Assembly: GCA_012845835.1 (NCBI GenBank)
Contig: JABAKD010000001.1
Span: 14,509,382-14,573,381, forward strand
Reading direction: 5' to 3'
Source of the DNA: Undaria pinnatifida
Taxonomy: Eukaryota; Sar; Phaeophyceae; Laminariales; Alariaceae
Length of the DNA stretch: 64,000 nucleotides
Shown here: in pieces, positions 19,307 to 30,365 of the stretch
Numbering within the stretch: the first letter of the stretch is position 1
Layout of the letters: the number at the start of each line of letters is the position of its first letter
Notes under the pieces: model-generated
What the model saw: only the letters and a program-made list of their open reading frames with translations
The model's database searches: none
What the model was told of the DNA's origin: nothing
Made by a program: the position numbers and the translations under genes

Positions 19307-19571
19307 CAGGGCTTTTCACGGGTCATTACCCTACCGCGGGTCGGGTCAAGGGGCTTTCGAAATCTCGCGGGTCGGGTCGGGTCGGGTCAAGAGGTTTTCA
19401 ATATCTCGCGGATTGGGTCGGGTCGGGTCGGGTCAAGACGTCTCGAAATTCCGCGGGTCGGGTCGGGTGGGGTCAAGACGTCTCGAAATTCTCACGGGTC
19501 GGGTCGGGTCAGCTGACCCGACCCGACCCGATCCGACCCGCGAGATTTGACCCTACCCGTGAGAAGCCCTG
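19307..19571. mobile_element. non-autonomous hAT-like element, 265 bp, (GGGTC)n subterminal repeats
   Basis: It starts CAGGGCTTTTCACGGGT and ends with the inverted ACCCGTGAGAAGCCCTG. Most of the interior is GGGTC/GGGTCGGGTC repeats on the plus strand, switching to GACCC at a central GTCAGCTGAC. The CAGGG terminus, the 8-bp target duplication and repeated subterminal motifs are hallmarks of the hAT superfamily; GGGTC-rich hAT relatives are known in plants. Unit 2 of the surrounding tandem duplication lacks it, so it inserted after that duplication. The open frames here are repeat artefacts. Confidence 0.9.
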
Positions 19572-19732
19572 GATATTATTGTATTGTTCCTTATATTCCC
19601 GGTCGACGCAGCATACCAAGCGAGAAAACAGGGTATATTTAGGCGCAATATACACCCCTGCCTGCACCCTGCTCGCGGCCGCGAGGAATATGGCGCTCGG
19701 TAGATATGGCGCTCGGTAGATAGATGTGTACT

Positions 19733-19825
19733 ACTGCTGCTGCCGCTGCTGTATGTCTCCAGCTGTTGCTGCTGCTGCTGCTGCTGCGGCTGCTGCTGCG
19801 GCTACTGCTGCTTCTACTGCTGCAA
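19733..19825. repeat. CTG trinucleotide microsatellite
   Basis: An imperfect (CTG)n run with CGG and CTA interruptions inside unit 1. Shorter equivalents occur in unit 2 (about 20505-20585) and the third copy (about 22530-22635). Confidence 0.9.
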
Positions 19826-19964
19826 CTGATAGTAGTGCGCCGTTTTTTGACAAAACATAAAAGGTAACAAAAATGTAAAAATTTTATCAGAATTTGTAAA
19901 ACAATTTTGGGTGTTTCAAGTGACCTCCCTCTAGAGTACACAGCTGTAGTAAGTATGCATGTGC

Positions 19965-20960
19965 GCACGCACTTCAAACGGCCCATCCTTTTTCCTGGAG
20001 CAAGAGCAACCTATCCTTTGTGGGCGGTAATGTGAGTACCGATTGGTAGGCGTCTTGTCTTGTAAGAGGTTCTATTATTCATGTCCAATCTAGGTCTCTT
20101 GCAGCAGCACCCCGATATATATATTTTTTTTTTATGGAAGCCATCCGCAGCCACCCTTTCTCGGCCGATGCCGGCCAAGTCGCGACGGAAATCGGCAGCC
20201 CCGACCCCTCGAAGTCGAGGAGACCCGGCCCGCGTCGCGTGTTTACCAGACGCACACGGTTCCAGGCAGCTATCACGGTACCCGAGGAAGCCAACCAAAC
20301 GTTGCCGATATGTTCACAGAATATTTATGGGTTAAAATATAGGGTACTTTAACTATTGAGTACTGTTATTGTATTGTTACTTACATTACCGACCAACACG
20401 GCATACCAAGCGAGAGAAAAGGGCCCATTTCGGCGCATGATACATCCCTGTCTGCACCTTGCTCGCGGCCGCGAGACATATGGCGCTCGACAAATATATG
20501 TATACTGCTGCTGTATATTACTCCAGCCGCTCCAGCTGTGCTGCGGCTACTGCTGTGACTATTGCTGCTTCTACTGCTACAACTGCTGAGAGAGTCTAAT
20601 AAAGACAGAGCAGGCAATTCGAGACTGGGTGGGTAGCGGGCTATTTTTGAAACAAACAAAACGAAAAAGAACAAATAATTTTAAGAATGATAGAAAAAAT
20701 GTAAAACAATTTTGGGTGTTCCTAGTGACCTGCTCGCCTCAGGTAGGCGGAACGCAATTCCTTGCCAAATAGAGCGAGCTCAGCGACGTTTAATGCGCCG
20801 AGCACCGTCACGGAGCTCGGCCGAGATCCAGACATGCTTCATAACGTACCCATGGCAGCCTTGCTTGCCCCGCGGCCGTAGGGGCGAGAAGCAACCCTCG
20901 AACGCCCGAGAGCAGCGAGCCAAAACAAAAATACTATTTTACATATACATACAAGGGTAC
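19965..20960 (+). repeat. tandem duplication F, unit 2 plus right extension
   Basis: It is colinear with unit 1 to about 20735, where CAATTTTGGGTGTTCC is reached. The right extension (20735-20960), with GCGGAACGCAATTCCTTGCC and GATCCAGACATGCTTCATAA, is shared with 22525-22990 but not with unit 1. The CTG tract and the poly-purine tail resemble the third copy. No gene is called. Confidence 0.85.
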
Positions 20961-21029
20961 CCTTCGGGATGCGGGTAGCGTGAAATCCCGGCGGCGTCGC
21001 AAGGCGAAAAGGGAGACACCGGTAACATA

Positions 21030-21726
21030 CGCAAAAAATATTTCCACCTATTGGTGTTACGCGTACTCACATAGATAAACCCCACTGCTCTTCCTAGAGG
21101 AAACGTGTAGCAGGAGCTAGTGCATTGATCCAAAGAAAGGGTAGTACTCAGCGTGAAGAGTGTGATAGGGGTGGGCGCATGTTGTACTGATGTACGCGAA
21201 AACGAATTACTAGTGGTCAGGGGATGCTGTGTACCGTACGTGGAATAGTGCTCGTTTCAATTAAGTACGTCACATGTGTTTGCACGTGGTGGTAATGGAT
21301 AGGGTTGACCAGTCAAAGACAGTCGCTCTTGAAGGTTGTACAAAAATTAATTAGTTGGCGGCAACAATTTCGGTATGTGTGGTGTACGTGGTAGGATTTT
21401 TCATGAATTGGAGGTAGTGTTCAACGCTTTGATACTGTGGTTGAGGGGAACCGAAACCTTGATCTACTTCTCGTTTATCCCCGTAGAAAGTAGAGCTAAA
21501 TCGATAGTGTTTCCACCTGAACCCGCCACTATTTGATGCATGCGGTCAGAAAAGTATTTGTGTATGATACGTGTGTACGGCAATAGTAACAGACCTAGAT
21601 CCGATCCACCCAGCCAATCAGATGGCGTCCTGGGCGCGTGGCGAACGCTAAAAAATAACCGTATCCGATTTTGGCCACAGCAGTACCGTGTATATACCTG
21701 AGTTTAGCTATCGCTAATACGTAGTA
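21030..21726. other. no gene recognised
   Basis: Only short frames. No repeat or RNA gene was recognised. Confidence 0.55.
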
Positions 21727-22197
21727 ATATATCCTTGAAGTCTACCCATGGTTCCACTCTGCCCTAAAACAAAGATTTGGCCTGATCGAGACTCGCATGC
21801 ATGCCAGCTTTTGTGCATGCTGCGCTCGCGATGCCTGCCACCCGCACCGCGCTCGGATCCATCTTTTAAGCTTTTCCCGCTCTATGTCCCAGTGAGTCCC
21901 GTCTCTCGCGCAGAGAGATGCAGGCCGTGCCCTGTGGCGCCCGTTCCAACACTTGGCTGCTAGTTATATATCCTTGCAGCCTGCCCATGGTCCAATCTAC
22001 CAAAAAACAAATATTTGGCCTGATCGAGACTCGCGCTCATGCCAGCTTTAGTGCATGCTGCGTTCGCGATGCCTGCCACCCGCACCGCGCTCGGATCCAT
22101 CTTCTAAGCTTTCCCCGCTCTATGTCCCAGTGAGCCCCGTCTCTCGTGCGGAGAGATGCAAGCCGTGCCCTGCGGCGCCCGTTCCAACACTCGGCTG
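21727..22197. repeat. 239-bp tandem duplication
   Basis: The copy starting ATCCTTGAAGTCTACCCATG at 21731 is repeated from 21970 (ATCCTTGCAGCCTGCCCATG) with about ten percent difference by eye. Both carry GATCGAGACTCGC, CGCACCGCGCTCGGATCC and TATGTCCCAGTGAG. Frames are open in both but differ, so this is not evidence for a protein. Confidence 0.95.
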
Positions 22198-22524
22198 CTC
22201 CCGGCCTCTAACTCCCAGCCTCTTCCTGCTGGCATCCGCTCTGTCCGGAAATATAATACCGAGGTATGTCTTTTTTGTTCAAGTACAAGTGATCCTTACA
22301 TTCGGACACGTCTAGCTATCCCGTAAGAGAAAAATAAACATAACGGGTCAACCACGCTCACAGACGCTTTCGTTCCTGCCTCGACGAGCGGCCGCCTGCT
22401 CGGCGGGAGAGCGCAGGCCGTTTGACCGATGTCTGCACCCATACCCACCCACCTACAGTCGAGATCCGGGGCCGGAACAGCCCAGGGCGGCGCGTCCCCA
22501 AACCCCACACAAATCCGATCCACA
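22198..22524. other. no gene recognised
   Basis: GC-rich spacer between two repeats, with no supported feature. Confidence 0.5.
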
Positions 22525-22990
22525 TTTGTACTGCTGCTACTACTGCTGTATGTTGGTGCTACTGCTGATGTTGTACTGCTGCTGAGATTAATTTAGTCCG
22601 GCCGGTTGCTGCTGCTGCTGTGCTGCTGCTGAGGTTAGTTGGGTAGCGGCCCTTTTTATTACGAACAGAGCAACGAAGAACAAAAAATGTACCAGTTTAT
22701 CAAAATATCAATTTTTGCAAAACAATTTGGGGTGTTCCAAGTGAACTGTTCGTCTCAGGGAGGCGGAACGCAATCCCTTGCCAAATAGAGCCAGAAAAGC
22801 GACGTTTAGTGCGCCGAGCGTCGCCACGGAGCTCAGCCGAGATCCAGACATGCTTCATAATGTACCCATGGCAGGCTAGCTTGCCCCTCTGCCGAAAGTG
22901 CGAGAAGAAACACTCGGCCGCCGGAGAGCAACGAGCAAAAAAAAAACGAAGAGAACATGTTTCATATACACATGCCTGGTATGACCAGAG
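22525..22990 (+). repeat. repeat F, third copy (right part)
   Basis: A CTG-rich start is followed by GTAGCGGCCCTTTTTATTAC, CAATTTGGGGTGTTCC, GCGGAACGCAATCCCTTGCC and GATCCAGACATGCTTCATAA, in the same order as 20500-20960. The 159-codon minus-strand frame across it (22700-23179) is not conserved in the other copy. Confidence 0.85.
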
Positions 22991-23126
22991 GGAAATGCCC
23001 CACCAGTGAAGTACGATAATGTATACACTGACATTTTCTACCTTTTTTTCTTTTCTTCCATCATGATGCCGGCACGGGTGGTCTCCCCACGATCGAGCCC
23101 AGCCAGCCTGCACCCCGGCGTACTGT

Positions 23127-23807
23127 TTGCTCCATGGAGCTAGCAAGTCGATCGGGCGGCGATGCCAGGGACAAGGCATGATGGAGGCAAGGATTATCGA
23201 CGCAGCCCAATTCGTCTATCTATCGGACGAGTACCGACAGCGGCTGAGGGTGCACTGGGCAATAGCTATGCATGGTAGCCGCGATAAAAGCCAAAGACGC
23301 TCGCGAGGAACACGCCAGGAGGGAAAATGAATTAGGCGACTACGCCCTGGCAAACAGACCCAGGAGCAGCGCAATTCCCCCCCCAGAGCTATTTCCGCAG
23401 GCCAGAGGCAAGGCATTACCGCAGGCATCTGCAGCACCCCCGCTCAGCGTAACCGGCGAGGAGCAACTCGCGTCGGAGCGAAGATCGAGAAAGCCCAGAT
23501 CACCGAAAGAATACTTTTAGATGCTTAGGACTTTGCGAGAAAGATCCTCAGTACTCTCAGGATTTTCAAAAACGGTAGAACATCACGGGAAGCAACAGCC
23601 AAGCAGATGGCCTCCTTGTTTAGCAAGAAGGCGCTGGATGAGCTTGTGATTTGGCACCGGGAGCAGCGACTCATGCCGCAAACGTACTGGACATCTGGGT
23701 TACTGGACAAGGTCGAGAACAGCATTTATGAGGGCTACCGCCTCTGCGAGGGGATAGTGCTGAGGGTGGTTGTTGTTGACGGATTTGTTGAGGGCGGGAG
23801 ATTGTGA
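23127..23807 (+). CDS. uncharacterised coding-like region, possibly two exons
   Basis: Two plus-strand frames have protein-like composition. One (about 23140-23520) reads EARIIDAAQFVYLSDEYRQR and, one frame over, AKDAREEHARRENELGDYAL followed by a Pro-rich tail. The second (about 23529-23807) reads ARKILSTLRIFKNG, EATAKQMASLFSKKALDEL, VIWHREQRLMPQTYWTSG and IYEGYRLCEG before a TGA. The segments are in different frames, which would require an intron or frameshifts. I do not recognise the family. The second half, rich in charged and hydrophobic residues, looks helical. It could be a host gene exon or a transposon remnant. Confidence 0.35.
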
Positions 23808-23867
23808 GGTGAAGAAGGGGGAGGAAGAGCGCGTTGATTTTTGGGACGGGAAAATGAATGAGCAACG

Positions 23868-24409
23868 GTGGACGGGGAAATGGATGAGCAACGAACCAAC
23901 GGTGGAAAAAGCTGGCATGGAAGCCTTCGGAGTGTGATGAGGTGCAGCAGAACAGAAGCAAAACCCATTGCAGGTCTTACAGGAACTGCAGCAGCAGCAA
24001 AGCCTATTGCAGGGCTCTCAGGAACTGCAGTAGCAGCAAAGCCCATCGCCCTTGCAGGAAACTGCTACGACTGCCGTGGCCCCCGACTACGCTTCCAGGA
24101 TGTGACGGTGGTCACAAAGAGGTTGGGGTTATGTGCGCGGAAAAAAACGGAAAATTTCCCTTTTCGTTTGATGATGGGGTGGATTTGGTTTGGGGAGGGG
24201 CTGAGGTCTGGAAAGACCACGAGCGGGATGGTAGGAACATGAGGGAGGGAGCAGGGATCAGAACTGGCGGGTCTCGCAACGACTTGGAGTATGGGGGACA
24301 GGAGGCTACTGGACGACGTCTAACCAGACCAAGAAGAACCCGAGTTCGGGAAAAGTATCCAACTTTTTCGGAGAGCTTTGACGAGTTTCCACATCAGCAG
24401 GTTCTATGA
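23868..24409 (+). CDS. uncharacterised open frame with 39-bp repeats
   Basis: An ATG frame from 23868 encodes about 124 residues, including a 13-residue repeat (KPIAGLTGTAAAA, KPIAGLSGTAVAA, KPIALAG) from three 39-bp DNA repeats at about 23956-24060. It then continues NCYDCRGPRLRF and ends at 24242. A second frame is open at 23942-24409. The repeat is in phase, so either frame can remain open by chance. No function is suggested. Confidence 0.3.
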
Positions 24410-24954
24410 TTTGTTTTGTTTGTGCAGCGTGTGGTGATTTCATAGTTTATCTCCTACGAGATAAAGTAGGATCAAATCTGGAATCGTTTCGAACTTCAAG
24501 AACAGGGGTCGTGGGAAGACAATCTATTGAGAGAAGATCCGGTTCTAATCTAGTAAAATATCCGAAATGTTGTGCTGCGCTTCGATTTGATGGTTCAATA
24601 TCACGATATAAAACATGATCGAAGTGCGAATTTTGTGCCTGGTACGGAACTTTGGTACCATGTACAGTCTAATCTGGTAGCTAGTAATAGTATTATGTGC
24701 TGCCACCAGGTCAGGTATGTGCAAATTACTCTTGGTTGCACGTAGTGACACGTGCATACATCACGTACCACCTGGTATTTTGGTGTTATATTATGACTTT
24801 GGATGGAATTGGTTTTTGGCTTCCACCCCCTTTCCCACCGTAGTGCAGAAGGGGTAGTACCTGCGGAAAATGGTCTCCCGCCCGCCGTTAACGGCGTAGT
24901 AAAATAGATCGCTTTATTTTGAGTTCAGCTTTCTCACCCATGGCCCTGCCGACG
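24410..24954. other. no gene recognised
   Basis: AT-rich, with short frames and no recognised repeat. Confidence 0.5.
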
Positions 24955-25040
24955 ACGCAATTTGTCAAGACATTATAGCCATTTGACCACTCACTTGCAA
25001 AAGGTTAACCAATTGCTTGCCCAAAATTTTTATAATCCTT
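24955..25040 (-). mobile_element. SINE family 1 fragment
   Basis: GACGACGCAATTTGTCAAGA, then ATTTGACCACT-CACTTGCAAAAGG and TTAACCAATTGCTTGCCCAA match the A-box end block of the SINE at 10324-10390. The B-box part and body are absent. Confidence 0.65.
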
Positions 25041-26120
25041 ATAACACAGGCCTTCCTTGGAATTTTTTCACAATGATAAGGCTTTTTCCAAGCGGGGGCG
25101 AAACAAATAATTGCGTCGCATTTATTTGCACGACCCGGTTGGAGGTACCCCAAGGCATATATATATGTCTGTAGAATGTTTCACGAAAAGAAATGAAAAT
25201 CTGACCTGCCTATCTATGTTCAACATTGAGCAGAAACTATCGAAACAATCTATCCTGTATACAAAAACGAACTCATTTGAAGGAAATTACACATCTTACT
25301 CATTTCTACGCACAAAAGTCTAAATGTCCAATTCGTTTTTTAGAGATAGACCCTAACATTTTACTCACGTGTTCTACAGGCCCATCCCGAGGCGTGACCT
25401 CCGGAATTTTTTCTTTTTTTTTTTCCGCCAATAATAATGTTTGATCTAAGGAGGCCCATATTTTCCTACCAAATCCCAACTCACTGACGAAAAATCAGGC
25501 AAACCAACAGAGAAAAACCGACAGGTGAGGTCTTCGCAACGGCACATAGAAGACGTGCGCAAAACTTCATTATTATCCGAATAAAAAAACGGCGAAAAAG
25601 TTCGCCGGGGAATACATTTCGGACTTTAAACTCGAACCAGTCTGTATGTAGTAATGTGTAGTATGGACGTATCATAGCACTTTTTGCCTGAAAGAACTTT
25701 TACAATAAGAATAAGGGGCTGATACAGACACAAGGCACCCTTTGTAGGCGTCTCTACTAGGTAGGCAGGTTCCACGTTTGTCACTCACATGTACTAGATA
25801 AGCTCTTGCATTTTATAAAAAAAATGTTTCAAGGACGTCATCCGTAAGTTCGACGAATTTCAGGTCAATACTCATCTTTGCAAGCTGCGTTGTTGGTACT
25901 TGTATTTGTTCCACACACGCCACGGACGAACTGAATAGCGTGCAATTCCACGAGGCAGAAACATTATCCTCTTTTTCCTATACTACGCACATGCTTTCAA
26001 AGGCACGCGAAACCCATTTTTATCTAGCCGTATTCCATATCTTACGCCTTGTTCGGCTCCCGGGGGGATACCATAACACTATCCCACCCTGATGAGCCGT
26101 GTATATATATATGCCGAAAT
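25041..26120. other. no gene recognised; faint repeat B relative at 25835-25895
   Basis: Mostly AT-rich sequence. CATCCGTAAGTTCGACGAAT and ACTCATCTTTGCAAGCTGCG resemble diverged repeat B and match the fragment at about 15205. Otherwise nothing. Confidence 0.45.
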
Positions 26121-26375
26121 ATGAAAGATTCGGGGAAGCACCGGTTCCACGGTCTAGGACATGAATCGAATATGCGGCGCTTCACAACCTACTCTCACAC
26201 CTTTACCCTTCGAGGCTACGAAGCCTCAGGGGAACTGTTATCGCCGAAAACCCCAAACGAAGAACCGAAGGCGGAAAAAGGGTACAGAACACTGGACGGC
26301 GCTCCCCAGTATCGTTGGATTTTCGTTATGTATCGTATTTATACTCAGTACACATGTGTGTCCACTATAGTCTAG
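26121..26375 (+). CDS. hypothetical short ORF
   Basis: An ATG at 26121 opens a frame of 84 codons, open upstream to a TTG at 26049. It reads TLRGYEASGELLSPKTPNEE, then PKAEKGYRTLDGAPQYRW and a hydrophobic end. A second plus-strand frame is open over the same bases. No domain, membrane segment or conserved partner is visible. Chance is a real possibility at this length. Confidence 0.2.
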   Translation: MKDSGKHRFHGLGHESNMRRFTTYSHTFTLRGYEASGELLSPKTPNEEPKAEKGYRTLDGAPQYRWIFVMYRIYTQYTCVSTIV

Positions 26376-27029
26376 TACAACACGGGATTCTTCTTCGGGG
26401 GTGTAGCAGTTTAATACTTGTTCAAACCAGTTGTTGGGTAGGACGTAGAACTCCTCAAGGGCTGCAGATAATGAAGAGCCTCAAAAAATAATCGGTGAAC
26501 CACTTACATACTACCGAACGTAGCACGCGCCTGAACAGAAGCACGCGTACGGTAGCGTCTGCCCACTGCCTCGAACAAAATTTGAGTTAGTTGGCTAATT
26601 GACCAACCGGGTGCATATACCTATTAGCTAAGTTGACACTTACTTATTGGCCAAGTTAATTCAGCATCACAATGCTGGCTACTCGTACAAATATTGCCTT
26701 TTACAAGTGCCGGCAATGTGCTCAGCACACGACGGCCACGACTCGGCGTGACGTGAGACCCAGTTTTGCAGAGTGTATGTCCCCCGCCCTCTCTATCCAT
26801 GCGCCAAGGCGGGGCTGAAATGTTATGAGTCGCGAAACCATGATGGCATATTTTGTTAGAGGAATGCTACTCTGATCGGAAAAAAGATAGAAACTGTTCG
26901 GGTTTAAATATACAGGTTTACGTTGCCAGCCAGCATAGTTGCCGTCCCAAACATGATTTCTGCACTGCCTATAGGACCCCCCCACCCCCTCCTCCTTTTC
27001 ACCTCCCCCTGGCTCCCTCCCTTTAACCC
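26376..27029. other. no gene recognised
   Basis: Short frames only. The sequences TTGGCTAATTGACCAACC and TTGGCCAAGTTAATTC near 26592-26660 are small related repeats. Confidence 0.5.
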
Positions 27030-27289
27030 CGCCCTCCCCTCATCGGTTATACGACTCACAGGATAAACATGATAAACTGATGCATGCCTTCAACAGACGT
27101 CAGATTTTGTCCCCCTCTAGCAGAAACAGTTTTTTTCTATGGTTTCCGCGCACACATTGAATGTCATCACCTACCTGTTGACCCTGGTACAAGCTACACT
27201 GAAATTCTTGGGGGAGTCGCAGATCTATATCCTAAATAAGGACACACACCCAGTAATACGCGCGATCGGAGTAACACACACATATTATA
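27030..27289 (-). repeat. repeat B, reverse copy
   Basis: Reverse-orientation 5' half of repeat B, ending in GCGATCGGAGTAACACACAC. It is joined directly to a forward copy. Confidence 0.85.
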
Positions 27290-27640
27290 AAAATAAAATT
27301 ACATCGGAGATTTCGTCGAAACTCATCTTTGCAAGCTGTTGTGTGTGATACTCCGATCGCGCGAATTACTGGGTGTGTGTCCTCATTAAGGATATAGGTC
27401 AGCGACTTTCCTTAGAACTACGGTGTAGCTTGTACCAGGATCAACAGGCAGGTTATGTTAATCAATCTGTGCGCGGAAACGATAAAACCTGTTTTGGGGG
27501 GGCAAAATCTGACGGCTGTGGAAGGAATGCATCAGTTTATATTGTATATCCTGTGAGTCGTATAACCGGTGAGGGGAGGGCGGGGTTACGGGGGGGGGGA
27601 GGGGGGGGGGCGGGATTTTGGAAATTTATTATATATTTTA
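27290..27640 (+). repeat. repeat B, forward copy
   Basis: It starts TATTATAAAAATAAAATTAC and keeps the main blocks (GATTTCGTCGAAACTCATC, AGGATATAGGTCAGCGAC, GCGGAAACGATAAAACC). It ends in a G-rich module. With the previous copy it makes an inverted pair with almost no spacer. Confidence 0.85.
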
Positions 27641-27699
27641 TAATACTCCGGAGTATATATTAAGTGTAAAAGAAGGAAAAAAAACAATATATTTAAAAT

Positions 27700-28030
27700 A
27701 TGAAAAGTACGATTCAGCTGTGAGGTCGACCAAAAATGTTTTTTTGATCAAAACTCAGCTTTGCAAGCTGCGTGTGATACTACTTCGATAGCGCGTATTA
27801 CGGGGTGTGTTTACCCTCGTGAAGGATACAGGTCGGTGACTCCCCCGCTGATGCCAGGATCAACAGAACTAAGACGTTCAGCCTTGTTCTGCGCACGGAA
27901 ACTGTATCACCCGCATTGAGGGGGACAAAACCAGACATCTATCTGTAGAATTCAGTACGCATGAAACAATTAAGTGTTATAGTGTCAGTTAGCTTTTGGA
28001 GTGGGCTACTTGGGTCTACCGGGTTTGTAC
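27700..28030 (+). repeat. repeat B, divergent subfamily 2, copy 1
   Basis: CAGCTGTGAGGTCGACCAAA, GCTTTGCAAGCTGCGTGTGA, GGATACAGGTCGGTGACTCC and GCGCACGGAAACTGTATCAC follow the repeat B plan but with consistent differences. The 3' part (GTTAGCTTTTGGAGTGGGCT, ACTTGGGTCTACCGGGTTTG) is not in the main family. A matching copy lies at 28785-29117. Confidence 0.85.
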
Positions 28031-28784
28031 GCAAGTTCCTATGTACTCCTTGTACTCCTTGTATACGTGGCAGGCCAGCAGAGGTCCCGCCCAGGCCTGA
28101 TGCTCATTTTTTTTTTGCTGTCGAATCATGATGGAACATGCGGTCGACGTCGATTCGCTGCTGCTCCGAAGTGATCTCTCTCCTGCTCTTGATGTAATGC
28201 AAAGGCACACTTGACACGCCTGTTTTGATTGAATGAAGACCAACGAGAGAGATCTGGCGTTCTGCATCAGGCGTCGGGCGGTGCACACTTGATCCTAAAG
28301 CTCTTCGAGCGCCCATCTCACACACTATCAGGCAATACACAGACTGAAGCGTGGATCCAAAACGCCAGACGTCTGACGGCTGCACTCTCTACAGATTAGA
28401 TGGAAGCTCTAGCGCTAAAACAGAAATGATCGAAAGTGCGTCACCGTAGCCGATTGTTATTGCTGTTCCAGGCAGCCTCCTCCATGGATAATTTTGGGTG
28501 GAGCGACCGTAGGCCGCAAACTAGCGCGCTTGTAAAGAGGTGTTGCGGAAGGTCAAAGTTCAAATCGCTAAAAGCACTTAACGACTTTCTACATATGAAT
28601 GTTAATCGGGCTATTTACATATATATAACAAACAAGACATTCCCGGGTAGGTCGATTCCTCCGAAGAGTCGACGTGTTAGAACTGGCGTCACTAAAAGCG
28701 TGAGCTGAACGTGGCCACCCGTTTTCACGGGAACACCCAAGCTACCTCGTGGGGCCTGCATTGAGCGCTTGATATATTTCAAAA
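28031..28784. other. no confident gene; open frames at 28104-28385 (minus) and 28436-28708 (plus)
   Basis: The minus-strand frame reads DAERQISLVGLHSIKTG and IKSRREITSEQQRIDVDRMF but has no domain. The plus-strand frame starts at a GTG-like codon. Neither can be supported as a gene. Confidence 0.4.
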
Positions 28785-29117
28785 TTGTAAATTTATGTTA
28801 ATGCGCATCAGCTGTGAGATCGACCAAAAAGTTTTTTGTATCAAAATTCAGCTTTTTGCAAACTGCGTGTGATACCCCGATCGCGCATGTTACGAGATCG
28901 TGAAGGATACAGGTCGGCGACTCCCCTGCTAATGCCAGGGTCAACAGGACTAAGACGTGCAGCCTTGTTCTGCGCACGGAAGCTGTATTACCCGCAATGA
29001 GGGGGGCACAACCAGACATACATCTGTGGAATTCAGTATGCATGAAACAGTAAGTGTTATAGTGTGAGTTAGCGTTTGGAGTGGGCTACTTGGGTCTGCC
29101 GGGTTTGTACGTAAAAA
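28785..29117 (+). repeat. repeat B, divergent subfamily 2, copy 2
   Basis: Colinear with 27700-28030 through CATCAGCTGTGAGATCGACC, GATACAGGTCGGCGACTCCC and TGGAATTCAGTATGCATGAA to GCTACTTGGGTCTGCCGGGT. The two copies are separated by about 750 bp of unrelated sequence. Confidence 0.85.
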
Positions 29118-30077
29118 ATGAAACGTATGTATCATATGATTTTTTGGAGACACGACACGCGCAATGTCATGTTCTTGAAAAAAAACGTTCGAATAAAAAC
29201 ATGGACCAGCTGCGGTGCCGGGCACCGAATGAGAAACATTAATGTTACTGACCGAAGTTGAGTTCTTACCTTGGGGAAAGGGCGCGTTCTACACTACTAA
29301 CTTCAGTACAACGGCTCCGGGGATTATTTTTATATATATATGTAGTCTATACCAGCCTCCCTTTTTTATTCGCATGGTTCTTCCTAATGCGTGTAGGTTT
29401 CCTGGCTGTGCTGAATAGTTCGTGTACGACAAAAATCCGTGTCCTCCTCGACAACAACGTGATGGAAGTTGTGCTACCTAACAAGTTATTGGAGTTCAAG
29501 CCCAGCCATGTATCACACCTAGAACAGGGTTTCCGAGGGTTAATATTTGCTGCAGCAGGACACAGTAGTGGTCCCTTTCTGTAGCGCTAGTGGCGTGTGC
29601 CAGCCGGACAGATCGGCACTGCTATATATAGCGGAAACCGGTATACTACTCCACACAATAAAAATGCTACTACTGGTGGTGGTGGTTTCCATCACGCGCC
29701 ACGCGGGCTCATGAGTGCTAGGGATAACTGGCAACCGGCCTTACCCAACCGGTACTATAGAGGGACTAATGTAACACTACTATTATGGTCTAGAATGAAC
29801 TGTTGGTCTACTTCAAGTGCGTTTGTACTCCAAACTCTACCACTCTTTCTATCCATACTTTCAGTGTCCGTACCGATTTTACATCCTACAGGTAAGATAT
29901 ACAACCTATCGCTATAGTCAGCAGCAACTAATAATATGAAATGCCTCAGGCTTCACTTGTTGGTTCAGAGTGCTGTATTGTCCAGCCCTTATTTTATATT
30001 TCGTACACGAAGAAGCAGGGAATAACGTCTCCATGTAGATGTCCGTGCCTCGAAACGAGAGGGGGGGCTATAAGGAC
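29118..30077. other. no confident gene
   Basis: A plus-strand frame at 29258-29584 contains TTKIRVLLDNNVMEVVLPNK, which looks beta-rich and faintly KOW-like, but the frame lacks an ATG at its start and a clear domain. The remainder is featureless. Confidence 0.4.
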
Positions 30078-30365
30078 CTACAACAACCCTCTACAAAAGT
30101 ATACATATTCGCATTGAATGACGTAGTCAGCCTCGATGTAGCGGGCGGGCACAGGCGCGCATACGTTTTCCCATATTCCCCTATCTATGCACGTTTTCCC
30201 TAGCTGTCTCCCTGTCCACAAACTCGTGTCGTCGGGGTTCACATAGCGCGCCCCTCCCCGACTTTGATCGCGGTCTAACGGATTCTTCGTGTTTAGACAT
30301 CGGTCAAGGGCATACGCTGGAGAAGGTTCCAAATTCTCATCACTGCGATACCATCCGCTTCGCAT
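30078..30365 (-). CDS. hypothetical ORF, 95 codons
   Basis: An ATG-started minus-strand frame reads RSGWYRSDENLEPSPAYALD, SRGGARYVNPDDTSLWTGRQ and GIWENVCAPVPARYIEADYV. The composition is balanced and more protein-like than most frames nearby, and the opposite strand is not open across it. No family is recognised, and no splice or promoter signals are clear. It could be a single exon. Confidence 0.3.
   Translation of the reverse strand: MRSGWYRSDENLEPSPAYALDRCLNTKNPLDRDQSRGGARYVNPDDTSLWTGRQLGKTCIDRGIWENVCAPVPARYIEADYVIQCEYVYFCRGLL

Larger units (their letters stand above)
18889..19964 (+). repeat. tandem duplication F, unit 1 (contains hAT-like insertion)
   Basis: It begins GCACGCACTCCAAACGGCCC and is colinear with unit 2 at 19965: GGTTGGTAGGCGT, CTCTTGCAGCAGCACCCCG, AAGTCGCGACGGAAATCGGC, CTCGCGGCCGCGAG, a CTG-rich tract, then CAATTTTGGGTGTTTC. 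Without the 265-bp insertion and its duplicated 8 bp the unit is about 0.8 kb. The block following AAGTCGCGACGG keeps the same frame open in both units (SRRKSAA, AHGSRQL, PTKRC can be read in each). It lacks a gene context and cannot be called a gene. Confidence 0.9.

Noticed and set aside
19015-19719. 234-codon plus-strand gene
   Set aside because: It runs through the GGGTC-rich hAT-like insertion, which has a target duplication; unit 2 lacks it, so the frame is not ancestral.
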